Assembly (NCBI RefSeq): GCF_003119115.1
Contig: NZ_CP022367.1
Location: 1,353,001-1,417,000 of the forward strand
Direction of reading: 5' to 3'
From: Azospirillum sp. TSH58
Lineage (GTDB): Bacteria; Pseudomonadota; Alphaproteobacteria; Azospirillales; Azospirillaceae
DNA: 64,000 nt
Below, piece after piece: positions 8,221-15,602 of the stretch (position 1 is its first letter; each line of letters starts with the position of its first letter). Below the pieces are notes generated by a model, which ran no database searches, was not told the origin of the DNA, and worked only from the letters and a program-made list of their open reading frames with translations. A program made the position numbers and the translations under genes.

Positions 8221-9282
8221 TCAATTCGTGGCGGCGGGCGCGGTTGCGGTCTTGCTTTCGCGCAGCAGCACCATGCTGATGCGGCGGTTGCGCGGGCTGC
8301 CCGGCTGGTCGGGAACCAGCAGGTCGCGGTCGGCGCGGCCGATCACGTCCTGGACGCGCTCCTCCGGGATGCCGCCGGCGATCAGGGCGCGGCGGGTGGC
8401 GTTGGCGCGTTCGGTGGAGAGGTCCCAGTTGTCGCGCCCGGCCCCGGAGGTGAAGGGGATGCCGTCGGTGTGGCCGCTGATCGACAGCTTGTTGGGCAGC
8501 TTGGCCAGCGCCTTGGCCACCTGCATGACGAGCTGGCGGGTCTGCGGGTACATCTGGCCCGACCCGCCGGGGAACATCGAGACGCGGTCCTGGTCGACGA
8601 TCTGGATTCGCAGGCCCTCGGGCGTCTGGTCGATCATCAGGTTCTGGGCCAGCGGCTCCAGCTCCGGCACGGACTGGATGGCCTGACGGATCTCGGTGGC
8701 GGCCTGCTGGAACTGGCGGGCCTCCTTCTGGGCGTCCTGCAGCTTCTCGCCGCCCTCCTTCACCCGCTCCGCGAAGTCGGACAGCCGTTCCCCCGGCTTC
8801 TGGCCGGGAATGCCGAGCTGCTTGGCCTGTTCCTCCAGCCGCTTCTGGTAGTCGAGCCGCGACTCGTTGGACTTCTGCTCGGCGGTGGAGGCGGGCGGCG
8901 GCGGGGCGGCGTCGGTCGGGTCGTTCGCCTCGTCGTCCTCCTGGGTCGAATGGCCGGGCGGTCCGGAGACCGGAACGTCGGCGGACATCGGGGAGGAGGG
9001 GGAGATCTGGGCGCCCGGCGCGGTGATGGTGCGCCCGCCCAGCATGCCGCCTGATCCGGAGCTTTCACGGCTGACCGAGCTGGGCGAGAAATAGTCCGCG
9101 ATGCCCTTGCGCTGGTCCGACGTGGTGACGTTGAGCAGCCACAGCAGCAGGAAGAAGGCCATCATCGCCGTCACGAAGTCGGCGTAGGCGACTTTCCAGG
9201 CGCCGCCATGGTGGCCGCCATGGCCACCCTTCTTCTTCTTGATGATGATCGGCTGTTCGCCGCCGGACGGGTTCGCTGACAT
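8221..9282 (-). CDS. motB: flagellar motor stator protein MotB
   Basis: Stator subunit that couples ion flow to flagellar rotation and anchors the stator to peptidoglycan; 353 residues. Seen in order: a Lys/Gly/His-rich cytoplasmic start (IIIKKKKGGHGGHHGG), the single helix with the ion-carrying aspartate in VAYADFVTAMMAFFLLLWLL, a long Pro/Ser/Gln-rich periplasmic linker, and an OmpA-type domain with SISGHTDGIPF, STERANATRRAL and SPRNRRISMVLL. ATG 9282 has AAGG 5 nt upstream. An exact CtrA-type box lies 75 bp upstream. The motA partner is not adjacent; a MotA gene lies in the fli cluster at 35459-36325. Confidence 0.92.
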   Translation of the reverse strand: MSANPSGGEQPIIIKKKKGGHGGHHGGAWKVAYADFVTAMMAFFLLLWLLNVTTSDQRKGIADYFSPSSVSRESSGSGGMLGGRTITAPGAQISPSSPMSADVPVSGPPGHSTQEDDEANDPTDAAPPPPASTAEQKSNESRLDYQKRLEEQAKQLGIPGQKPGERLSDFAERVKEGGEKLQDAQKEARQFQQAATEIRQAIQSVPELEPLAQNLMIDQTPEGLRIQIVDQDRVSMFPGGSGQMYPQTRQLVMQVAKALAKLPNKLSISGHTDGIPFTSGAGRDNWDLSTERANATRRALIAGGIPEERVQDVIGRADRDLLVPDQPGSPRNRRISMVLLRESKTATAPAATN

Positions 9283-9356
9283 GAAGCCTTGCTGAATGGG
9301 CCTTGTGGTCGGGAATTCGCGGTCCGTGCGGACACCCGAAGGGTGGAGCGTTATCC

Positions 9357-9371
9357 TTAAGATCCATTTAA
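9357..9371. promoter_or_regulatory. exact CtrA-type box upstream of motB
   Basis: TTAA (9357-9360), seven bases, TTAA (9368-9371) matches the alphaproteobacterial CtrA consensus TTAA-N7-TTAA exactly, in a GC-rich background. It lies 75 bp upstream of the motB ATG and 139 bp upstream of the divergent flavin reductase gene. Confidence 0.65.
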
Positions 9372-9509
9372 TGCGGCGGAGGGCGGCTTCCGGCCGCTTC
9401 CGGGCGGGTCGCGGCAGATGCGGCTTGCACCGAGGGTCCGGCTGGGTTAATCCCGCTGTTTCGCCGCCGCACCCTCGCCCCAATAACCGACGAGCCCACA
9501 CAGGCCGCC

Positions 9510-9989
9510 ATGACCTTCGACTCTCGGGCTTTCCGCAACGCCCTCGGATGCTTCGCCACCGGCATCGCCGTGGTCACCACCGTCGCCCCGGACGGCGAGC
9601 CGATCGGCGTGACCGTCAACTCCTTCTCGTCGGTGTCGCTCGACCCGCCGCTGGTGCAGTTCTGCCTGGGCCGGGCGGCCATGTCGTTCGAGGCCTTCAC
9701 CGCCGCGCCGTCCTTCGCGGTGAACATCCTGGCCGAAGGGCAGGCGGATCTGTCCAACCGCTTCTCGCGCCGCGACCTTCAGGAGCGCTGGGACGGCGTG
9801 GGGGTCGAGCGCTGGGACAGCGGCGTGCCGATCCTTACCGGCTGCCTCGCCAGCCTGGAATGCGACCGCGAGCATGTCTATGACGGTGGCGACCACGTCA
9901 TCATCGTCGGGCGCGTCCGCCGCCTGTCGGGCAGCGAGGACGGGAAGCCGCTGCTCTACTTCCGCGGCGGCTACGCGCAGCTTCACTGA
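9510..9989 (+). CDS. flavin reductase family protein (FMN-binding split barrel)
   Basis: Small protein of 159 residues of the NAD(P)H:flavin oxidoreductase family that supplies reduced flavin to two-component monooxygenases. Family landmarks: FRNALGCFATGIAVVT at the start, GVTVNSFSSVSLDPPLVQFCL in the middle, FAVNILAEGQADLSNRFS, and the C-terminal HVIIVGRVRRL and GKPLLYFRGGYAQL. ATG 9510 is the first reasonable start; no clear Shine-Dalgarno is seen. No monooxygenase partner is adjacent, so its physiological partner is unknown. It is transcribed divergently from motB. Confidence 0.88.
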   Translation: MTFDSRAFRNALGCFATGIAVVTTVAPDGEPIGVTVNSFSSVSLDPPLVQFCLGRAAMSFEAFTAAPSFAVNILAEGQADLSNRFSRRDLQERWDGVGVERWDSGVPILTGCLASLECDREHVYDGGDHVIIVGRVRRLSGSEDGKPLLYFRGGYAQLH

Positions 9990-10030
9990 ACCGGGCCCCG
10001 GGTTGGGCGATACGGGTCGGGCGATACGGC

Positions 10031-11272
10031 TCAGGAGATATCCGTCATCAGCTCCGTCGGGAAGCCCGCCTCCTCCATGTGGGCGACGAGGCGCTGGACG
10101 TGGCTGCGCCCGCGGGTTTCCAGCACCACGTCGATCTCGGCCATGCGCACCGGCACGTCGTGGAACAGGCGCTGGTGGTGCACCTCCACGATGTTGGCTC
10201 CGGCCTCGCCGAGCAGGCGGGCGACCTTGGCGAGCGCGCCGGGGGCGTCGGTGATGCCGATGCGCAGCCGCACCATCCGCCCCTCGTAGACCAGCCCGCG
10301 CGTCAGCACCTGCGCCAGGATGCGCGCGTCGATGTTGCCGCCGGACACGACGATGCCCACCCGCTTGCCGCGGAACCGCTCCGGATCGTCCAGAACGGCG
10401 GCCAGACCCGCCGCCCCGGCCCCCTCGGCGACCAGCTTCTGCACGGTGGCGAGACGGTAGACGGCCTCCTCCAGCCGCGGCTCGCCGACCTCGACCACCG
10501 CGTCCACATGCCGGCGGACGAGCGGCAGGGTGACGGCGCCGGGGGCCTTGACCGCGATGCCGTCGGCGATGGTGGCGCCGCCGCAGGTGATGGGCTGCCC
10601 GGCCAGCGCCTGGCGCATCGACGGGAACATGGCGCACTCCACCCCGACCACCGCGATGTCCGGCTTCAGCGCCTTGGCCGCCACCGCCATGCCGCCGATC
10701 AGCCCGCCGCCGCCCACCGGTACCACCAGCACCTCCAGGTCCGGCGCGGCGGCGAGCAGCTCCAGGGCGGCCGTGCCCTGGCCGGCGGCGATCAGCGGGT
10801 CGTCGTAGGGGTGCACGAAGACCAGCCCCTCGCGCGCCGCCAGCTCCTGCGCGTAGGCCGCGGCGTCGCTCAGCGTCTCGCCGTGCAGCTCCACCCGCGC
10901 GCCGAGGCTTTCCGTGCGCTCCACCTTGGTGAAGGGGGTGAAGGACGGCATCACGATGACCGAGCGGATGCCCAGCCGCGTCGCGTGGCAGGCCACCGCC
11001 TGGGCGTGGTTGCCCGCCGACATGGCGATCACCCCGGCCCGCCGTTCCGCCTCGCCCAGCGACAGCAGCTTGTTGAGCGCCCCGCGCTCCTTGAAGGAGC
11101 CGGTGAGGTGCTGGTTCTCCAGCTTCAGCACCACCGAGCAGCCGGTGATCTCCGACAGGCGGGGGGAGGCTTCGGTGGGGGTGACGGGCAGGCGGTCGCC
11201 GATCCGCGCGGCGGCGGCGCGGACGTCGTCCAGGGTCAGAAGCGGGGCCAAGGTCGGTGTCGGCTCGGTCAT
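10031..11272 (-). CDS. ilvA: threonine ammonia-lyase with C-terminal ACT domain
   Basis: PLP enzyme of 413 residues converting threonine (and serine) to 2-oxobutyrate (or pyruvate) and ammonia. The Schiff-base lysine is K61 in LTGSFKERGALN; the phosphate-binding glycine loop is VPVGGGGLIGGM; MSAGNHAQAVA is the substrate-binding loop. An ACT domain from about residue 330 (LRIGITDAPGALAKVARLLGE) suggests amino-acid control. It could be the biosynthetic or the catabolic isozyme; length and the single ACT domain fit the shorter class. ATG 11272 follows AGGGAG and overlaps the penicillin-acylase stop as ATGA, so the genes are probably coupled. Confidence 0.88.
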   Translation of the reverse strand: MTEPTPTLAPLLTLDDVRAAAARIGDRLPVTPTEASPRLSEITGCSVVLKLENQHLTGSFKERGALNKLLSLGEAERRAGVIAMSAGNHAQAVACHATRLGIRSVIVMPSFTPFTKVERTESLGARVELHGETLSDAAAYAQELAAREGLVFVHPYDDPLIAAGQGTAALELLAAAPDLEVLVVPVGGGGLIGGMAVAAKALKPDIAVVGVECAMFPSMRQALAGQPITCGGATIADGIAVKAPGAVTLPLVRRHVDAVVEVGEPRLEEAVYRLATVQKLVAEGAGAAGLAAVLDDPERFRGKRVGIVVSGGNIDARILAQVLTRGLVYEGRMVRLRIGITDAPGALAKVARLLGEAGANIVEVHHQRLFHDVPVRMAEIDVVLETRGRSHVQRLVAHMEEAGFPTELMTDIS

Positions 11273-13692
11273 GGCGAACTCCCTGGGCGGGTGGGGGAAA
11301 GCGTCAGCAGCGTGGACCCGTCGCGGGCCAGCGTGCCGCGGTCGCCGGCCAGTCGCAGGCCCATCCCGTCGCGCCAGCCCTGCACCAGATCCCCCCAATG
11401 GGGCGACAGCGGGTTGCCCGACTGGCCGGTGGCGATGGAGAAGCGGGAGTTGCCGAGGTCCGCCAGATCGTAGACCGCGCGCAGCCCCGGACCGTGGACG
11501 TGGGAGAAGGGGTCCTGCGGGTCGCGCACGCGGGTGGTGCCGCGGTTGACGGTGAAGGCGCCGCCGCCGGTCGGGATCGACAGGTCGAACAGTTGGCCGA
11601 GCAGCGGCACCCGGCCGAGCAGCCGGTGGTTCAGGGCGGCCTTGTGCTCCGCCCCCCAGCGCCAGCCGTCCATGTCCGTTCCGTGGCGCCGCTCGATCTC
11701 GGCCAGCGCCGTTTTCAGGGAGTCGGCCAGCATGGCGGCGCAGTCCTCGCGGGCCGGCGTCGTCCGGTCGTCGCACCACTGCGGGGCCTGGGTCAGCACG
11801 CGGTGCAGGGCGCGCGGGCGCAGGTCCCAGTAGCTCTGGAACAGCGGCCCCAACTCGTCGGCGAAGACGCGGCGCACCAGCTCCCGTTCCCACCAGGAGA
11901 AGATCAGCGGCTCCGCCCGGTCGCGGTCCATCCGCCCGTCCCAGCCGGCCAGACGGTCCAGCGCGGCGCGGGCCCGCCCGTCGAGGTCGGGGACGGTGCG
12001 CAGCGGCTCCAGCATCAGGGGCAGCAGGTCGCGCGCCGGCAGCGACAGCTCGTCCATCTGCTGGGCGGCGACCTCCTCCACCGTGTGCGGGCCGTCGCCC
12101 AGCATCTGGACGATGCGCTCGGCGCGGGCGGGGTCCGGCCATTCCGTCGCCAGGGCGTAGGGGTAGCCGGGGCCGACCACCGCGTTGTTGGCGTTGACGA
12201 ACTGGCCCGACGGCGGATCGACGGCCTGGGGCAGCGCGTCGAAGGGGATGTAGCCGATCCAGTCGTACTCGCCGGTCCAGCCCGGCACCGGAACGCGCCC
12301 GTCGCCGCCGCGCCGCACCGGAACCAGCGCCGGCGACAGGAAGCCCAGCGTCCCCGCCGTGTCGGCGTACAGGACGTTCTGCTGCGGCGCCACATGGAGG
12401 AACAGCGCCTCGCGCACCGCCGCGGCGTCGGCGGCGTGGTTGAGGCGGTACAGAGCCTCCGCCGTGGTGTCGGCGGCGGTCAGGCCGGGGAAGGCCAGCG
12501 CCAGCACATGGCCCTCCGGCGCCGCTTCGGCGGCGTCCGGCGTGGCCAGCACCGGGCCGTGCCGCGTCTCGCGCACCGTCAGCGTCTCGTCCGGCTGGCC
12601 GGCGATGCGGATCGTCTCCCGGCGCGTCTCGAAGGCCGCGCTGCCGTCCGGCGTCAGGTAGCGGCCGGGGTCCTGCGGGTCGAGCTTCTCGATGAACAGG
12701 TCCTGGGTGTCGCTGTGGGTGGTGGTGAAGCCCCAGGCGACGCGCCCGTTGTGCCCCAGGATGTGAAGCGGCACGCCAGGGATGGTCGCCCCGGCGATGC
12801 GGTGTTCCGGCGTCACGATGCGCGCCAGATACCAGAGGATCGGCGCCTCCAGTCCGAGATGGGGGTCGTTGGCGATGATCGGCTTGCCGGTCGCGCTGCG
12901 CGCCCCGGTCAGCGCCCATTCGTTGGACGCGGTGTCGAAGCCGAGGTCGGGCAGGGCGGCCAGCGCACCCTGCAGGTCCATGCCGTCGAGCGCCGCCGCC
13001 AGGGTCACCGGGGCGGTGGGGTCCGACTCCGGGAACAGGTCGCGCATCTGCTCCGGCGTCAGGCTTTTCAGGGCGCTGGCCCGGAACAGCTCGTCCCGCG
13101 AATCGCCGGAGAGCTGGAGTCCCATCAGCTTGCCCCAGACGAGGCTGTCGGCGGGCCGCCAGGGCTCCGGCGTGTGGCGCAGGAGCTGGAACTCGATGGG
13201 CAGCGCCTCGCGGCGCGTCTCAATCCAGGCGTTGACCCCGGCGGCATAGGCGTCGAAGGCCGTGCGGGCCTCCGGCGACAGCTCCTCATAGGCTTCCTCG
13301 GCCCGACGGTAGACGCCCAGCGTGCGCATGGAGCGGTCGAGCCGCAGCGCCCAGTCGCCGAAGCGCGTGCCGACCAGCTCGGCCAGCCGCCCGGCGCCGC
13401 TGCGCCGCATCGTCTCCATCTGCCACAGCCGGTCCTGGGCGTGGACGTAGCCGAGCGCGAAATAGGCGTCCCGCTCGGTGGCGGCGAAGATGTGCGGGAT
13501 GGCGTTGCGGTCGCGCAGGATCTCCACCGGGCCTTCGAGTCCCGGAACGGTGGCCGCGCCCTCGTAAGCCGGCGTCTGCTGGCGAAGCCACAGCAGGAAC
13601 CCGCCCGCCCCCAGCACCGGCACCACGGCCACCACCAGGGCGAGAACGGCGACCAGGAAGGCCAGGGGCTTGCGGACGGCGCGGGGAATCAT
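11269..13692 (-). CDS. penicillin acylase family protein (Ntn hydrolase)
   Basis: Membrane-anchored or exported precursor of 807 residues that self-cleaves into two chains and hydrolyses amide bonds of acylated substrates. A hydrophobic N-terminal helix (FLVAVLALVVAVVPVLGAGG) is the export signal. The predicted nucleophile after autocleavage is S256 in DTASNEWALTGARS. Other family blocks are RNAIPHIFAATERDAYFALGYVHAQDRLWQ (in part), ANDPHLGLEAP and GGGAFTVNRGTTRVRDP. Family members act on penicillins, acyl-homoserine lactones or other acyl amides; substrate cannot be told from sequence. ATG 13692 is the start just before the signal, with a weak ribosome site. Confidence 0.87.
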   Translation of the reverse strand: MIPRAVRKPLAFLVAVLALVVAVVPVLGAGGFLLWLRQQTPAYEGAATVPGLEGPVEILRDRNAIPHIFAATERDAYFALGYVHAQDRLWQMETMRRSGAGRLAELVGTRFGDWALRLDRSMRTLGVYRRAEEAYEELSPEARTAFDAYAAGVNAWIETRREALPIEFQLLRHTPEPWRPADSLVWGKLMGLQLSGDSRDELFRASALKSLTPEQMRDLFPESDPTAPVTLAAALDGMDLQGALAALPDLGFDTASNEWALTGARSATGKPIIANDPHLGLEAPILWYLARIVTPEHRIAGATIPGVPLHILGHNGRVAWGFTTTHSDTQDLFIEKLDPQDPGRYLTPDGSAAFETRRETIRIAGQPDETLTVRETRHGPVLATPDAAEAAPEGHVLALAFPGLTAADTTAEALYRLNHAADAAAVREALFLHVAPQQNVLYADTAGTLGFLSPALVPVRRGGDGRVPVPGWTGEYDWIGYIPFDALPQAVDPPSGQFVNANNAVVGPGYPYALATEWPDPARAERIVQMLGDGPHTVEEVAAQQMDELSLPARDLLPLMLEPLRTVPDLDGRARAALDRLAGWDGRMDRDRAEPLIFSWWERELVRRVFADELGPLFQSYWDLRPRALHRVLTQAPQWCDDRTTPAREDCAAMLADSLKTALAEIERRHGTDMDGWRWGAEHKAALNHRLLGRVPLLGQLFDLSIPTGGGAFTVNRGTTRVRDPQDPFSHVHGPGLRAVYDLADLGNSRFSIATGQSGNPLSPHWGDLVQGWRDGMGLRLAGDRGTLARDGSTLLTLSPTRPGSSP

Positions 13693-13810
13693 CGGAGGCC
13701 AGAACTCGGAAAGGGGGCACGACAGACAGAGATGGGGATGGGGGCCGCCCGCGGCCATGCTCGCCGAACTCGATCGCGGCGGCCCGCAAGCGACGGCCGC
13801 AAGCTTGGGC

Positions 13811-14197
13811 TCAGCGCGCCGTGGCGCCCTTCAGGTAGGCGACCAGATCCCGGCGGTCGGCCGCGCTGGCGATGGTCTGCATCGGCATCTTGCTGCCGGG
13901 GGTCATCACGTCGGGGCCGATCTCGAACAGCCGGGCCACCGCCGCCTCGTCCCAGACGATGCCGCTGCCCTTCAGCGCCGGGGAGTAGTGGTAGCCCTCC
14001 ACCGCCCCGGCGGGGCGCCCGAACAGGCCCCACAGCGTCGGGCCGGCGCGGTTGCCGCCGTCCGGAGTCAGCGTGTGGCAGAAGGCGCAGGCGCGGAACA
14101 GCGTCCTGCCGCGCTCCGGGTCGGGCGCGTCGTCGCCCAGCGCGGGGCTGCCGGCGGCCAGCAGGAGGAGGACCGCCAGCGGCACCCTCCCAGTCAC
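13811..14197 (-). CDS. small periplasmic c-type cytochrome
   Basis: Precursor of 128 residues with a signal peptide (PLAVLLLLAAGSPALGDD) and one heme site CAFCH followed by TLTPDGGNRAGPTLWGLFGRPAG, the pattern of class I cytochromes like cytochrome c2/c550. The probable distal ligand is a methionine in PGSKMPMQT. Its role is electron transfer in the periplasm with an unknown partner. The start is GTG 14197, which overlaps the stop of the DUF3553 gene (GTGA), so the two are likely translated together; an ATG start is not available in the right place. Confidence 0.85.
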   Translation of the reverse strand: MTGRVPLAVLLLLAAGSPALGDDAPDPERGRTLFRACAFCHTLTPDGGNRAGPTLWGLFGRPAGAVEGYHYSPALKGSGIVWDEAAVARLFEIGPDVMTPGSKMPMQTIASAADRRDLVAYLKGATAR

Positions 14198-14376
14198 GGC
14201 ATGTCGTCCGGATCGGTGACGGTCAGCGAGACCACCGACGTGTTGATGAGCAGCTTCCCGGCATTCTCGAAATTCACGGTGACGCGGTCGCCGACGGCCG
14301 ACTGCACCTGACCCAGACCCCAGTCGGGGCGGGCGGGGTGGCGCACCCAGGCGCCGGGAACCAGTGAATCGTCCAT
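14194..14376 (-). CDS. DUF3553 family small protein
   Basis: Sixty-residue protein matching the DUF3553 pattern: PGAWVRHPARPDWGLGQVQS, then GDRVTVNFENAGKLLI. This SH3-like fold resembles the small DNA- or RNA-binding tails seen on helicases, but the function is unknown. ATG 14376 has a strong AGGAGG site 7 nt upstream. It shares 4 nt with the cytochrome c gene that follows, and is divergent from chpT. Confidence 0.8.
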   Translation of the reverse strand: MDDSLVPGAWVRHPARPDWGLGQVQSAVGDRVTVNFENAGKLLINTSVVSLTVTDPDDMP

Positions 14377-14619
14377 GCCGCGCCTCCTGCATCCGCTGGA
14401 ATTGGTTATCGCTTTCGCGGGATGACCGCGGAAAAGCGGCGGCATCCGCGCCCCTGGAATGATACAAACAGACGTCGCCGCCGGCCATCCCCATGGGGCA
14501 CCGGCATGCTACAGAATGCCGCCCGGCCGGGGGAAGTTCCTGGACGACGTTCCCCGGGCCGCGCTTTGGCCGGCAGCCGTTTCGCCGACGGTCGGCCATC
14601 AACGATCTGGAGACCACCC

Positions 14620-15264
14620 GTGCCGCTGGACATCCGCGTGATCGAGCTTGTCGCTTCCCGCATCTGCCACGATCTCGTGAGCCCGGTGGGAGCGATCCGC
14701 AACGGGCTGGAGCTGATCGAGGAGATGGAGGACGAGCCCGCCGGGGGCTTCCTCGGCGAGGCGGTGAAGCTGATCGAGCATTCCTCCGGTCAGGCCGACC
14801 GGCGGCTGCGCGTCTTCCGGCTGGCCTACGGCCTCGCCGGGCGGGAGCAGAAGGGCTTCGGCGACACCCGCTCCTCCGCGCAGGGGCTTCTGGAGGGCGG
14901 GCGCACCACGCTGGACTGGCCGGCGGGGGTGCCGAACGACCAGCTCGCCTTCAAGCGCGGGGCGGCGAAGGTGCTGCTCAACGTCATCATCCTGGCCGAC
15001 GAGGCGCTGACCCACGGCGGCACCATCACCGTCGCGGCGGAGGGGGACGAGCAGGCGGGGCGTTTCACCATCACCGCCGCCGGGCGCCCCGGCGCCCTGA
15101 AGGACGAGTCCGCCGCGGCGCTGGCGGGGACGGTGGCCGCCGCCGACCTGACCCCGCGCAGCATCCACGCCTACATGACCGGGCGCTTCGCGGAGGACGA
15201 CGGCTATCGCGTCGCCGCCACCCCGGCCGGGCCGGACCGGCTGGTCTTCACCGTGGAGTGGTGA
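14620..15264 (+). CDS. chpT: histidine phosphotransferase ChpT
   Basis: Dimeric phosphotransferase of 214 residues that passes phosphate from the hybrid kinase CckA to CtrA (and CpdR) in alphaproteobacteria. The phosphorylated histidine is H17 in ASRICHDLVSPVGAIRNGLE. The C-terminal half is a degenerate HATPase-like domain without ATP-binding motifs, as known for ChpT (KRGAAKVLLNVIILADEAL). The GTG start at 14620 is supported by CTGGAGA just upstream and by conserved sequence beginning there. CtrA, its expected target, is encoded 7.5 kb away; cckA is not in the window. Confidence 0.88.
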   Translation: MPLDIRVIELVASRICHDLVSPVGAIRNGLELIEEMEDEPAGGFLGEAVKLIEHSSGQADRRLRVFRLAYGLAGREQKGFGDTRSSAQGLLEGGRTTLDWPAGVPNDQLAFKRGAAKVLLNVIILADEALTHGGTITVAAEGDEQAGRFTITAAGRPGALKDESAAALAGTVAAADLTPRSIHAYMTGRFAEDDGYRVAATPAGPDRLVFTVEW

Positions 15265-15602
15265 CGGGATCCCTTCGCCGGGGGGCGAACTCCCGCGTCG
15301 ACGATGACCTCCTCAAAACCGCCGCCGGTCCGGTGCGCGGCGCTTCGCCATGGCCGCGTGCGGGGCGCGCGACGGTCATAGGCTGCTGCGGCGGCATCGG
15401 CCTTGCGGGCTGTGACCTTGGGCCGCGTGGCTCGGCATGACGGCGGAGCCCAAGAGTGGTATCGAAGGAGGTAAGGTTCTCTTAATCAGTGTTTGACAGG
15501 CTCCCACCGTAGCTGGAAAGGCCCGTACCGGCGGCGTCGCGCACGCCGCCCTCCGGACGGCCGGCCGGAAACGGATACAATTGCGGGCGTGGGGATCGCG
15601 AC
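15265..15602. other. gene-free stretch upstream of the che operon
   Basis: No coding frame is seen. The downstream half probably carries the cheA promoter, including a CtrA-like box at 15482-15496. An AAGGAGG sequence near 15465 has no start codon correctly spaced with a following frame. Confidence 0.45.
15482..15496. promoter_or_regulatory. CtrA-like box (one mismatch) upstream of cheA
   Basis: TTAA (15482-15485), seven bases, TTGA (15493-15496) differs from the CtrA consensus TTAA-N7-TTAA at one position. It lies 107 bp before the cheA ATG. Confidence 0.4.

Noticed and set aside
10031..12919. Long frame extending threonine ammonia-lyase into the acylase gene
   Set aside because: The extension is Arg/Pro-rich shadow sequence; ATG 11272 with AGGGAG is the proper start.
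11257..14367. 1036-codon open frame on the plus strand
   Set aside because: It is antisense to the penicillin acylase and threonine ammonia-lyase genes, which have catalytic motifs. Its translation is low-complexity and rich in Arg/Gly/Gln, as expected for a GC-rich shadow.
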